This document shows positions 43,389-52,233 of a stretch of 64,000 nucleotides of DNA, piece by piece. A program made the position numbers and the translations under genes. Numbering within the stretch: position 1 is the first letter of the stretch; every line of letters starts with the position of its first letter. The stretch is from Fimenecus sp051881435. GTDB taxonomy: Bacteria; Bacillota; Clostridia; Oscillospirales; Acutalibacteraceae. A model generated the notes under the pieces. It made no database searches and had not been told where the DNA came from. It saw only the letters and a program-made list of their open reading frames with translations. The stretch lies in NCBI GenBank assembly GCA_051881435.1, contig JBJEPW010000043.1:14173-78172 (forward strand). The letters are read 5' to 3'.

Positions 43389-44034
43389 CTTTAACAGCGG
43401 AGGAATACGGGTAAAACTCGCTGTTGAAAAGCCATGTAATGCCGCCGCTTTCGATGCGGACATTTTTATTGCGGGCAAGTTTGATCTGTTCTGTCCAACC
43501 CTCTTTCGTGACCATTCCGAAATGGCCGATGGCGATTTTCAGGTCGGGGAATTGCTGTATGAGTTCAAGTAAATAACCTGTTTGCCTATCGCCGTCGGCA
43601 AGGTCAACGGAAATAAATTTATTTTCCTTGTTTGCCGCTTCAAACACTTTATAATGCTTTGTCAAATCCTGCGTGGGCAGTCTGCCGGCGCAGATTTTCA
43701 CGCCGTCAAAGCCGTCAAGGGTAAAAGGCTTGTTTTCTTCATAAAGACTGCAAATTTTCAGTCTTTCGGGGTATGTTTTTTTTGCGGACAGCAAGTACGC
43801 GTCCTGATTGCCGTCAATTTCCTCTTGGGTAATCACCGCGCCGCTGACACCCGCGTAATCCATATTGGCAATAAAACGCTCGGCGGTATTTTCCCCGTCC
43901 GTCATATATGGGGGCATCATCTGCCGAATTTCGCCGCCGAAATTGCTTTTGCCGTTTCCGACGGAGAAAACATCTCTGCCGCTTACCTTGCCGTTTTGCG
44001 TTTTCCACAAATGGGCGTGACAATCAATAATCAT
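43159..44034 (-). CDS. Amidohydrolase-superfamily sugar lactonase (candidate L-fuconolactonase)
   Basis: A 291-residue TIM-barrel hydrolase. The metal-binding start is MIIDCHAHLWK (H6, H8), with a later histidine in IAIGHFGM and the catalytic aspartate in MWGSDYPRT. This layout fits amidohydrolase-2 lactonases; L-fucono-1,5-lactonase is a known member of the wider group. The start overlaps the UxaA-like stop in an ATGA junction, so it belongs to the catabolic operon. With the sugar dehydrogenase at 47730-48935 it would turn L-fuconolactone into L-fuconate. Decarboxylase or other hydrolase activities in the same superfamily are not excluded. Confidence 0.7.
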   Translation of the reverse strand: MIIDCHAHLWKTQNGKVSGRDVFSVGNGKSNFGGEIRQMMPPYMTDGENTAERFIANMDYAGVSGAVITQEEIDGNQDAYLLSAKKTYPERLKICSLYEENKPFTLDGFDGVKICAGRLPTQDLTKHYKVFEAANKENKFISVDLADGDRQTGYLLELIQQFPDLKIAIGHFGMVTKEGWTEQIKLARNKNVRIESGGITWLFNSEFYPYSSAVKAVKEAAEICGIHKLMWGSDYPRTMVEITYKMSYDFILKSKELTEQEKNAFLCENAQAFYGFSNLTECVKIKNMLED

Positions 44035-45392
44035 AGCGTTACACCGTCCTTGAATATGGCAATTTCGCGATATGCGTTTTGCTCGTTTTTCGTTTCATTG
44101 CCGTTTACAGTCTCCACGAGCAAGTCGAAAAGTTCTTTTTCCGTGCCTTTTTGCGCGTCAAAATCAATCCACTTGCTTTTCTTTTGACTGATTGCTGTAT
44201 TTGTTGCGATTTTCAGCGTAGGAACAGGCGCGCCGAGAGGCGTTCCCCTGCCCGTTGTAAACAGAATAAGGTGACAGCCCGCCGCCGTGAGATTTGTGAC
44301 AGCCACCATATCGTTACCCGGACCGTTTAACAGATTAAGCCCTGATTTTTCGGCAGTATCGCCGTAGTCAAGCACCGCCGTTACAGGCGCTGTACCGCCC
44401 TTTTGCACACAGCCGAGGGATTTTTCCTCCAAAGTGGTAATACCGCCCGCCTTGTTGCCGGGCGAGGGATTCTCGCTGACAGGCTGATGGTTTGCGATAA
44501 AATATTCTTTGTAATTGTTGATAAGACGAACCGTATCTCCGAAAACCGCTTCATTTACGCATCGGTTCATCAAAATCTGCTCTGCACCGAACATTTCGGG
44601 CACTTCGGTAAGCACGGCCGTACCACCCATAGCGACAAGTTTATCCGTTATTCTGCCGCAAAGCGGATTTGCGGTTATTCCCGAAAGCCCGTCGCTCCCG
44701 CCGCATTTCAAGCCGATTTTTAAGGACGAAATCGGCACGGGTGTGCGCTTGTCCTCACCTGCAAGTTTTTGCAGTTCGGCTATAATGCGTTCGCCCTCGC
44801 TGATTTCATCGGCGCAATCCTGACAGTTCAAAAAGCGTATTCTTTTTTCATTCACTTCGCCGAGGACTTTTTTAAATTCCCCGATATTGTTGTTTTCACA
44901 GCCCAAACCAAGCACCAGAACACCCCCTGCGTTTGGGTGTTTCACAAGCCCTGCAAGGATTTTTTGCGTAGTACTGTGGTCGCCGCCCAACTGACTGCAC
45001 CCGTAAGGGTGAGTAAAGCAAAACGCGCCCGTTTTTTGCGCCAATTTTTGCGCGATACCGTTTACACAGCCAACGGTGGAAATGATCCAAATATCGTTGC
45101 GAATACCCACCTCGCCGTTTTCACGGACATAGGCATTTACCGAAACGGAATTTTGGGGTTCGGGATAGGTAAAATCGGGTGCATATTCATATGCAAGCGT
45201 GCCTGAAAGCGCGGTTTTCAAATTATGGGAATGTATATGCTCCCCTGCCCCGATATCCTCTGTTGCCACACCGATGGGAAAGCCGTATTTGATAATTCTC
45301 TCACCTTTTTTTATGTCTTTCACGGCGTACTTGTGCCCGTCGGAAAGGCAGACCTTAACATTATCCTTGGGGTGGATTACGACATACTCCAT
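44031..45392 (-). CDS. UxaA/GarD-family sugar acid dehydratase
   Basis: A 453-residue protein with an N-terminal SAF domain (about 1-95) and the C-terminal altronate dehydratase domain. Motifs include GIRNDIWIISTVGCVN, THPYGCSQLGGDH, LKCGGSDGLSGITANP and TTGRGTPLGAPVPTLKIATN. The classical reaction is D-altronate to 2-keto-3-deoxy-gluconate. In this operon a 6-deoxy analogue is the likely substrate (inference). It overlaps the UxaB-like gene by 16 bases and the lactonase by 4. No KDG kinase or aldolase is adjacent. Confidence 0.88.
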   Translation of the reverse strand: MEYVVIHPKDNVKVCLSDGHKYAVKDIKKGERIIKYGFPIGVATEDIGAGEHIHSHNLKTALSGTLAYEYAPDFTYPEPQNSVSVNAYVRENGEVGIRNDIWIISTVGCVNGIAQKLAQKTGAFCFTHPYGCSQLGGDHSTTQKILAGLVKHPNAGGVLVLGLGCENNNIGEFKKVLGEVNEKRIRFLNCQDCADEISEGERIIAELQKLAGEDKRTPVPISSLKIGLKCGGSDGLSGITANPLCGRITDKLVAMGGTAVLTEVPEMFGAEQILMNRCVNEAVFGDTVRLINNYKEYFIANHQPVSENPSPGNKAGGITTLEEKSLGCVQKGGTAPVTAVLDYGDTAEKSGLNLLNGPGNDMVAVTNLTAAGCHLILFTTGRGTPLGAPVPTLKIATNTAISQKKSKWIDFDAQKGTEKELFDLLVETVNGNETKNEQNAYREIAIFKDGVTL

Positions 45393-46702
45393 TGAAGCGC
45401 CTCCCTCATACCGCAGTTTTGAATTTTATCAATACTTTCGTTCACGAGGTCAGTGAAAACGCTCAAATCCTGTCCCCACAAGGTTGTATTTGCAAGAATT
45501 TCCGCAACGCCGTTACACTTTATAAAGGCAACCGCCGATTTATCGTCCTGTACCTCGCTCGTTTTGTAATACTCCATAAGGCAAGCAAGAGAAAACGCAA
45601 GGGGTTTTGGCAAAGCGTTGTTCTTCTTTACATAATCCGTGATTGTGGGCAAAACTCTTGCCGTGAATTTGCTGACGGAATTTAAGGAAATAGATTTCCA
45701 CAGATGTTTGATATAAGGATTGCCGAAACGCTCCAAAACCGCATTGGCAAACGCCTTGTTTTCCTCGGTTTCGCCGAGAGTCGGTAAAATAAACTGAAAC
45801 AGACAGGTATTAAGATACGCGTTTAACTGTTCGTCTTTTAAGCTCTCCCCTACCGTTTCCACGCCGCACAGAAGCGACGGAAACACAAGAGAGGTGTGGG
45901 AGCCGTTTAAAATACGCACTTTCATTTTTTTGTAGGGCGCAACATCATCCGTCCAAATCACATTGAAGCCTGCGGTTTGTAAGGGCAATTCTTTTTCAAA
46001 ATCCCCCTCGATTACCCAAAGGTGGTATGGCTCTGCCGTATCTAAAAGCGCGTCACGGTAACCGATTTCCGTGAAAATCCTTTCCGCCTCGTCTGTTGGG
46101 TAGCCTGTAACAATGCGGTCAACAAGGGTGTTGCAGAAAGTGTTTTCGGTTTTTATCCACTCGGAAAATTCGCTTTCCAAATTCCACAGTTCGGCATATT
46201 GAAGCACGCATTTTTTCAGTTCCTTACCGTTATTGTCGATAAGTTCACAAGCCAAAATCACAAAGCCGTTTAACCGCTTTTTATATCTCGCATACAAAAA
46301 CTGCGTAAGCTTTGCGGGAAAAGACGCGGCGGGTTTATCTGTGAAATTGCAGGTTTCATCAAAGCAAATACCTGCTTCGGTGGTGTTGGAAATAATAAAG
46401 CGCAAATCGGGATTTTCGGCAAGGGACAAAAACGCGTCAAAATCACGGTAAGGATTGACCGCGCGGGAAACGGCGTGAATTTCCGTTCTTTCGTAGGTTT
46501 CTTTTCCGTTTTCAATGCCGCGCAAAATCAGATTGTATTTGCCGTTTTGTGAGTTGATTTTCTCCACCGCGCCCGAATCGGTGGGCGAAACAATCACGAT
46601 TTTGCCGTCATACAGATTTTTCTTGTTGAGCGCGTCAACAAAATAATCCGCAAAGCCTCTTAAAAAATTACCTGTGCCGAATTGCAGTATTGTTTCTTTC
46701 AT
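45377..46702 (-). CDS. UxaB-like tagaturonate reductase (mannitol dehydrogenase family)
   Basis: A 441-residue NAD-dependent polyol/aldonate dehydrogenase: LQFGTGNFLRGFADYFVD nucleotide-binding start, ISNTTEAGIC, ACELIDNNGKEL, FCNTLVDRIVTGYP and the catalytic KVRILNGSHTSLVF. The closest known role is UxaB, which reduces D-tagaturonate to D-altronate. It begins 2 bases after the LgoD-like gene stop and overlaps the UxaA-like gene. With those partners it would invert the C5 configuration of a galactonate-type acid through a keto intermediate. Confidence 0.87.
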   Translation of the reverse strand: MKETILQFGTGNFLRGFADYFVDALNKKNLYDGKIVIVSPTDSGAVEKINSQNGKYNLILRGIENGKETYERTEIHAVSRAVNPYRDFDAFLSLAENPDLRFIISNTTEAGICFDETCNFTDKPAASFPAKLTQFLYARYKKRLNGFVILACELIDNNGKELKKCVLQYAELWNLESEFSEWIKTENTFCNTLVDRIVTGYPTDEAERIFTEIGYRDALLDTAEPYHLWVIEGDFEKELPLQTAGFNVIWTDDVAPYKKMKVRILNGSHTSLVFPSLLCGVETVGESLKDEQLNAYLNTCLFQFILPTLGETEENKAFANAVLERFGNPYIKHLWKSISLNSVSKFTARVLPTITDYVKKNNALPKPLAFSLACLMEYYKTSEVQDDKSAVAFIKCNGVAEILANTTLWGQDLSVFTDLVNESIDKIQNCGMREALQWSMS

Positions 46703-46704
46703 TT

Positions 46705-47724
46705 TTATTCCCCGAATTCAATTAAAAGTTTAGCAAGTGTGCCGTCGTTATGAGAAAGCGCCTCAAACGCCTCGTGGGCATTATCAATGCCGTAAACGCC
46801 GCTGACCATCTTCAATACATCTGCCTTTTTGCTTGCAACCAAATCAATCAGTTCTTCAAAGTCTTTTGTAAAGGCATTGCGGCTGCCGAAAATGTTCAGT
46901 TCTTTTTTGAGAATAACGGAATGGACAAAGGTAGTTTCCCGCTTACCGTTGCCGATTAAAATAATATTTGCGCCGTGCGCCGATTCGTTAATACAATTCA
47001 AAAATGTTTCGGGTGCTCCGCAGGCTTCAACGCAAACATCAAACCCGTTACCGTTTGTAAATTCATCACAAGCGGTATGCAAATCCGTTTCTTTCACATT
47101 CACCGTGCAGTCCGCGCCGTATTCCTTTGCAAGGTTTAAACGGCTTTCGAGCATATCGGCGATAAGCACCCGCGCGCCCATTGCCTTTGCTTTCATCAGG
47201 GCAAAAAGTCCGATAGGTCCTGCGCCCATTACAAGCAGATTGTCGCCCGATTTCACTTCTGCACGGGACAGCGCGTGGCAACTGATGGAAAACGGCTCAA
47301 TCAGGGCAAGTTCTTTTGCGGTTAAGCCCTTACCGTCTATAATTCTTTCAACGGGCATGGTGATATACTCCTGAAAACTGCCGTCTCGCTGCACGCCCAT
47401 CGTCTGATTATCGTGGCAGGCGTTCACAATCCCGCGCTTACAGGCGTAACACGCGCCGCAGTTAAAATAAGGGTTACAGGTGACGATATCGCCTGCTTTC
47501 AGTCCTTTGCTGTTTTCGGGTATTTCCACAATCTGTGCGGAAAATTCGTGCCCGGGGATTCTGGGGTATGTGGTAAAGGGCTGATTGCCTGTATAGGACG
47601 CCACATCTGCACCGCAAATGCCGCAATAAAGCACCTTTAACAGCGCCTCGCCCTTTTGCGCTTTGGGCATATCCTTTTCAACGATTTTAATTTCACCGGG
47701 TTTTGTAATCTGAATGGCTTTCAT
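46705..47724 (-). CDS. Zinc-dependent dehydrogenase resembling L-galactonate 5-dehydrogenase (LgoD/YjjN)
   Basis: A 339-residue medium-chain dehydrogenase. Catalytic zinc ligands are in YCGICGADV and PGHEF, the structural zinc cysteines in FNCGACYACKRGIVNAC, and the NAD fold in VMGAGPIGLFALM. From memory, several stretches match E. coli LgoD closely: GNQPFTTYPRIPGHE, ALIEPFSISCHAL and FGSRNAFTKDFEEL. LgoD oxidises L-galactonate to D-tagaturonate. The start at MKAIQIT follows GGAGG within the previous gene's end; 13 upstream codons are excluded. Here L-fuconate (6-deoxy-L-galactonate) is the likely substrate. Confidence 0.82.
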   Translation of the reverse strand: MKAIQITKPGEIKIVEKDMPKAQKGEALLKVLYCGICGADVASYTGNQPFTTYPRIPGHEFSAQIVEIPENSKGLKAGDIVTCNPYFNCGACYACKRGIVNACHDNQTMGVQRDGSFQEYITMPVERIIDGKGLTAKELALIEPFSISCHALSRAEVKSGDNLLVMGAGPIGLFALMKAKAMGARVLIADMLESRLNLAKEYGADCTVNVKETDLHTACDEFTNGNGFDVCVEACGAPETFLNCINESAHGANIILIGNGKRETTFVHSVILKKELNIFGSRNAFTKDFEELIDLVASKKADVLKMVSGVYGIDNAHEAFEALSHNDGTLAKLLIEFGE

Positions 47725-47729
47725 TTTGC

Positions 47730-48935
47730 TTATGCCTCCGTGTCGATATAGTCTTTGTTCCAAATGACCGCCGTTTTTAACGGCGCACCCTTGGAATAGA
47801 TTTTATTTTCGTATGCGTCTATGGGATTTTTTGTAAATTCGTCCTTTTCTATGAGTTCTACAAGGCGGTCAAATTTACTTTCGCAAAGCAGTTCGATTGC
47901 AGTTTCCATATGCTTTTGCGTAAAGTTGATAGACGCTAAAATCACCTGATTTTTAAAGCCGAAGGGCATGGTGTCAAAAGTCACTTTCGGCCCTAAGGAA
48001 AAACTGTTGTAAATCCCGTTACAGCCGAGAACACCTTGCGCAAAGGCAATTCTATGCTCAACCTCTGTACCGCTTGTGCCTACAAAAACAGTTGCCGTAC
48101 CGCCGATTTTGTCAAGTATTGCCTTGGCGGTTTCACTTTCCGAAAGTCCGTTGACGGAAAGATAATCACATTTCAGTTCCGCTTTTACAAACTCTGCTTT
48201 TTTGCTGTTTTCATCACTTCTTGCCACGAATAAAATATTCGCTTGCGGGTGATTTCGGCGGATTTGGTCGCCGATGAAAAGTCCCGTTGTACCAAGGCCG
48301 AAAATGACAACACGCTCGAATGTGTTTTCTACGGCTTTTTTACGGGCGGTTTGCTCATCGCATTTTTCTTTTGCAAGCTCCACGCGGAAATTCTGCGCCT
48401 CGCCGATGTCGCACATTCTTTCATGCTGAAATACCGCGCAGGCGTAGGGGTCGGAAAAGACCAGTTTTTTCGCAAGGGAAAGGGGAAGTTTTCGGAGTCC
48501 CTCGTATTTTTTCGGCAAATGCAAAAGCATATCGGGGTTGAAATATCCCTTGTCACAGAAAATGCCGTCCGCGCCGTCACAGCCGTATTCAAAATAGGTT
48601 TCGTCCTCTGTAAATCGGGTGGGGTCAAAGCTGTCGCCGCCGCGGATTAACACAATGGCAAAGCGGTTTTCCTGCGGCACCCACACAACGCCCTCGTGCC
48701 CGTTGATAAGCCGTTTTTCGCCCTGCGGGAATTTGGGATTTAACGCGCCTCGCGCCCCCATTTTCATCAGTTCGTAATCCGTACCGCAAAAGCCGCAGAA
48801 CACAGGGACGGCGGGAATCCCTGCCTTTTTATCCTCTCCCCGCAGTCTTTGGCGGGGTGAGTTTATCAGGTTGATTTCGCCGTATCTGAGCGGTTCTTTT
48901 TCATCATTTACAAAATAGGTACCGCAAGTTTTCAT
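47730..48935 (-). CDS. Medium-chain sugar dehydrogenase (candidate L-fucose 1-dehydrogenase)
   Basis: A 401-residue MDR-family protein with zinc-site motifs FCGFCGTDYELM and INGHEGV and a Rossmann core VVIFGLGTTGLFIGDQI. The overall layout resembles archaeal-type glucose 1-dehydrogenases, which oxidise aldoses to lactones. It is the first gene of the five-gene catabolic block and has an AGAGGG-type site before the ATG. The substrate is inferred from the downstream lactonase and the surrounding fucosidases. A galactose or unrelated alcohol dehydrogenase function cannot be excluded. Confidence 0.68.
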   Translation of the reverse strand: MKTCGTYFVNDEKEPLRYGEINLINSPRQRLRGEDKKAGIPAVPVFCGFCGTDYELMKMGARGALNPKFPQGEKRLINGHEGVVWVPQENRFAIVLIRGGDSFDPTRFTEDETYFEYGCDGADGIFCDKGYFNPDMLLHLPKKYEGLRKLPLSLAKKLVFSDPYACAVFQHERMCDIGEAQNFRVELAKEKCDEQTARKKAVENTFERVVIFGLGTTGLFIGDQIRRNHPQANILFVARSDENSKKAEFVKAELKCDYLSVNGLSESETAKAILDKIGGTATVFVGTSGTEVEHRIAFAQGVLGCNGIYNSFSLGPKVTFDTMPFGFKNQVILASINFTQKHMETAIELLCESKFDRLVELIEKDEFTKNPIDAYENKIYSKGAPLKTAVIWNKDYIDTEA

Positions 48936-48959
48936 AGTAAAACCCTCTTTCTGAATAAA

Positions 48960-50012
48960 TTAAAATGCTTGTATGTCCATTTTCACATTGCCGTCTTTAT
49001 CCACGGTAATAACCGTGCCGCCCAGCGTTTTGCCCGAGAAATAGCAATTATACGAGCTTTTGGTCATATAGCAGAGTTTGACGCCCTCGTAATCGGCTAC
49101 AAAATTGTTGTTGTGGTCATGCCCTGCAAACATATGCGTGCCGCCGTTCGCTTTGAAAACATCAAAAAAGCCGTCGTTATCGCGTGCGGTGCAGGTATCC
49201 TCTTGTCTTAACCCCATTTCAAAGTTGTTCAGTTCCTTATACTCAGGCACGGGCACATGCACAAATGCCATATTGGGAACGGCTTTACCGCTTGTTTTTT
49301 CAATGCCGTCAACAGCCCATTTATACCATTCAATCTGATTTTCGTTCACGCCGCCGTCGGAAATCTCGCCGTCGGTAATTCTGTACTGCCCGTCATCAAA
49401 CAGAAAGAGAGAATATACGACTTCGCTGTTTCTCGTGAGGTTGACAATATAGTTCCCCATACCGTTCATGCCGTCCGGTCCGCATTGAAACAGGCAATTT
49501 TCGGCATTTTCGTAGATTTCGCAGAGTTTGGATTTATCGGCTCTGCCCTCGTAATCGTGATTCCCGAAAACGGGCGCCCAGGGAATACCGAATTGCTCCA
49601 TAAAATCACAGAATTTTTGCGTGCTGATGTCATTCCAAGCGGTCAGCACAGTGTCGCCGCCGACAATAATTAAATCGGGTTTTACTTCTTGTATCAGTTG
49701 TTTGAGTTGGATTTCGCTCATACCGTCCAAAATGAAGTTAATACCAAGGAAAGCCGCAAATGTGCCGTGATTGCGGATATGTATGTCGGTCAGGCAAAGA
49801 ATTTTAGCGTCCTTGTCACCGATTTCAAGATTTTGTGCATAATCGGGCGTGTATGTATCCTCTGCGCTCCATGTATCGCACACGGCAACGCCTTTTTGCT
49901 CTTTGAGCGCGACCGCGGCAAAATAGCCGTTGCACGCGACTACAATCACGCACAATGCAAGAAAAATGCTGAAAATAATTTTCACCGGTTTCTTTTTGAA
50001 AAATGCTTTCAT
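48960..50012 (-). CDS. Membrane-anchored calcineurin-like phosphoesterase
   Basis: A 350-residue protein with an N-terminal signal anchor (about 10-32, IIFSIFLALCVIVVACNGYF). The single cysteine near its end is not in a convincing lipobox. Metal ligands are in LCLTDIHI, IVGGDTVL, VFGNHDYE, AFVHVPVPE and MFAGHDHNNN. The start is chosen at MKAFFKK (ATG with GGTGGGAG upstream) over a TTG two codons earlier. It sits between the GH36 gene (2-base gap) and the sugar dehydrogenase. Closely similar in design to the copies at 33967-35001 and 56279-57358. Confidence 0.85.
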   Translation of the reverse strand: MKAFFKKKPVKIIFSIFLALCVIVVACNGYFAAVALKEQKGVAVCDTWSAEDTYTPDYAQNLEIGDKDAKILCLTDIHIRNHGTFAAFLGINFILDGMSEIQLKQLIQEVKPDLIIVGGDTVLTAWNDISTQKFCDFMEQFGIPWAPVFGNHDYEGRADKSKLCEIYENAENCLFQCGPDGMNGMGNYIVNLTRNSEVVYSLFLFDDGQYRITDGEISDGGVNENQIEWYKWAVDGIEKTSGKAVPNMAFVHVPVPEYKELNNFEMGLRQEDTCTARDNDGFFDVFKANGGTHMFAGHDHNNNFVADYEGVKLCYMTKSSYNCYFSGKTLGGTVITVDKDGNVKMDIQAF

Positions 50013-50014
50013 TT

Positions 50015-52219
50015 TCAATCTCCCACCTGTTCTAATTTATAAACCACAGCCGAAAAATCGGTAAGATGATGTCCGTTTTCGCTTTGTTCGTTGCCCTGGT
50101 AATTCTGTAAAAACAGAAGTCCGTGGTGCATAAGCACCTCGCCGCTTGTTTTTACGCCGGTTTTATCCACGGCATACACCTTGTCGGGCGAAAGCCCCAT
50201 AAGCTTGAATTTCGGCAGTTGCGTAACGGGGAAAACGAGTTTTTGGAACAGGAAAACATAGGCGGTTTTGCGGTCGGCGCTGACGAGTTGCCAAGCGGTA
50301 AAATTCCCCGAAAAGCCGTCGGTCAGCCGATAAAAAGTACCGTTCTCAATATCCGAGCGCATTTCCTTGTACGCGGCGATATAGGCTTTCAAGGCTTCTA
50401 ATTCCGTCTGTGGCAGTTTGGTTAAATCATACTGCAACCCCAACACGCCGAAAGAGGCAACCGCATAACGCGTTTCCAAAGCGCTTGTGCGTTTGGTTTG
50501 GTGGTTGGGCACAGCGGCAATGTGATTGCACATCACGCTTACCGGGTAGCCGTAACTTGTGCCCTCTTGGATAAGCGTGCGGGAGAAAGCATCGGTATTG
50601 TCCGAAGTCCAGCCAACGGGCATAAAGCAAAGCATGCCGAGGTCAAATCTTGCGCCGCCGCTGGCGCACAGTTCAAACAATACATTCGGATAACGCGCGG
50701 TAATTTCACAAAGCACACGGTAAAGCCCGCACACATAACGATGCTGTACTTCATACAGCGGATTGACCGCAGAAGAAAAATCGGAAAACATACGGTTAAA
50801 ATCCCATTTTACATAATCCGCGCCGCTTGTTGTAATGACCGCACTGAGTGTTTCAATTAAAAAGTCCTGCACATCGGTGCGTGACAAATCGAGCACATAC
50901 TGACTGCGCCCCAAAACGCCTCTCCCCTGTTCTGTGCCCAGTGCCCAATCGGGGTGGGCTTCAAACAGGCGGCTTTTTCGGCTAATCATTTCGGGCTCCA
51001 CCCAAATACCGAGTTTCAAGCCCTTTTTGTGCACATATTCCGCCACGGCTTTCACGCCGTTCGGGAATTTTTGGCGGTTTTCCTGCCAATCGCCCAAGGA
51101 GGAGGTATCGTCATTGCGCTCCCCGAACCAACCGTCGTCAATGACGAGCAGTTCCGCGCCGATTTCGGCGGCACGGTCAGCCAAAGCGCACAGTTTTTCT
51201 TCGGAAATATCAAAATACACGCTCTCCCAACTGTTGAGCAAAACGGGTTTCGGCGCGAATGCCCATGCTTTCGGCAGGATATGGTTTGTCACAAATCCGT
51301 GCATATTTTCGGAAACGCCGTTATAGCCGTTTTCGGAATAGGTCAGCACGCTTTCTGGGGTGAAAAAGGCTTCATTCTCCTGCAAATCAAATTGAAATCC
51401 CACGGGCGAAATGCCGTTTAACACCCGCACGCCGCCGTAGGGCGAAACCTCGAACACCTCGCGGTGATTGCCGCTGTAAATGAGATTAAAGCCGTAACTT
51501 TCCCCTGAAACATTGTCCGCTTTTTGCTCGGTCACCATCACAAACGGATTGTGCCACGCGCCCGACGCACCGCTTTTGGAGTCACATATGATTTTGCCCG
51601 CTGAAAGCGTCTGTTCGTGCTTAAAGCGTTCCCGCGACCACGCACCGTCAAAGGTGATGCATTTATAATCGCCCTGCGGCAAATCGAGTTGCATACTCGA
51701 AAGGTTTTTGACGGTGACCGCCTGTTTTGCCGCCCTCACCTCGGCGTAGCGTGTAATCACATCGCAATTTTCAAATATCTGATAATAAAGCCGCAGTTCA
51801 GTGTCGGACTGTCTGTCCTGCAAAGTAACGCACAAACAGCCATCGCCGCTGTGCGCCTGTGCAAAATCGGGGCGCTTCGGCGGGGCTTGTAACACGGAAT
51901 ATCCCGCATAGGAAAAGCCGCAAAGGGCGTTGCCGCAGTTGACGGTACAACCGTTTTCGCGCAAATCCCCGTTGCCGAGAGCGGAATACTCAAACTGCAT
52001 TGCGTCAATGCCGTAGGCAATATCGTTTTCGGGATATAATGCCGATACAAGAAGCATTGACCGCTGTTCAAAAAACGCGCTGTAATCCGTTTGCGGCGCT
52101 AAGCGTTTGCCGTAATACAAATGCTGTAAATCGCCGTGCGCGGTGACAGCAAAGATGTAAGAGGTATTTTTTGTATTCAAATGAAAGACATTGTCTTTGA
52201 TATAAATTCCGTTTCGCAT
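50015..52219 (-). CDS. Alpha-galactosidase, GH36 family, full length
   Basis: A 734-residue enzyme with the complete GH36 plan: N-terminal beta-supersandwich, barrel and C-terminal sheet. Signatures: LLVIDDGWFGERNDD, KKGLKLGIWVEPEMIS, the nucleophile stretch DYVKWDFNRMFSD, the binding motif CASGGARFDLG and the acid/base in WTSDNTDAFSR. No signal peptide, so it acts in the cytoplasm, for example on blood-group B or raffinose-type galactosides. AAAAGGAG precedes MRNGIY; upstream in-frame codons are excluded. It differs strongly from the short GH36 at 2061-3701. Confidence 0.94.
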   Translation of the reverse strand: MRNGIYIKDNVFHLNTKNTSYIFAVTAHGDLQHLYYGKRLAPQTDYSAFFEQRSMLLVSALYPENDIAYGIDAMQFEYSALGNGDLRENGCTVNCGNALCGFSYAGYSVLQAPPKRPDFAQAHSGDGCLCVTLQDRQSDTELRLYYQIFENCDVITRYAEVRAAKQAVTVKNLSSMQLDLPQGDYKCITFDGAWSRERFKHEQTLSAGKIICDSKSGASGAWHNPFVMVTEQKADNVSGESYGFNLIYSGNHREVFEVSPYGGVRVLNGISPVGFQFDLQENEAFFTPESVLTYSENGYNGVSENMHGFVTNHILPKAWAFAPKPVLLNSWESVYFDISEEKLCALADRAAEIGAELLVIDDGWFGERNDDTSSLGDWQENRQKFPNGVKAVAEYVHKKGLKLGIWVEPEMISRKSRLFEAHPDWALGTEQGRGVLGRSQYVLDLSRTDVQDFLIETLSAVITTSGADYVKWDFNRMFSDFSSAVNPLYEVQHRYVCGLYRVLCEITARYPNVLFELCASGGARFDLGMLCFMPVGWTSDNTDAFSRTLIQEGTSYGYPVSVMCNHIAAVPNHQTKRTSALETRYAVASFGVLGLQYDLTKLPQTELEALKAYIAAYKEMRSDIENGTFYRLTDGFSGNFTAWQLVSADRKTAYVFLFQKLVFPVTQLPKFKLMGLSPDKVYAVDKTGVKTSGEVLMHHGLLFLQNYQGNEQSENGHHLTDFSAVVYKLEQVGD

Positions 52220-52233
52220 ACGCTTTCTCCTTT

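Noticed and set aside
43159..48935. Reading the UxaA/UxaB block as a plain galacturonate pathway
   Set aside because: There is no uronate isomerase UxaC, no KDG kinase and no pectinase, while an LgoD-like dehydrogenase and a lactonase are present beside fucosidases. It stays possible but explains fewer of the genes.
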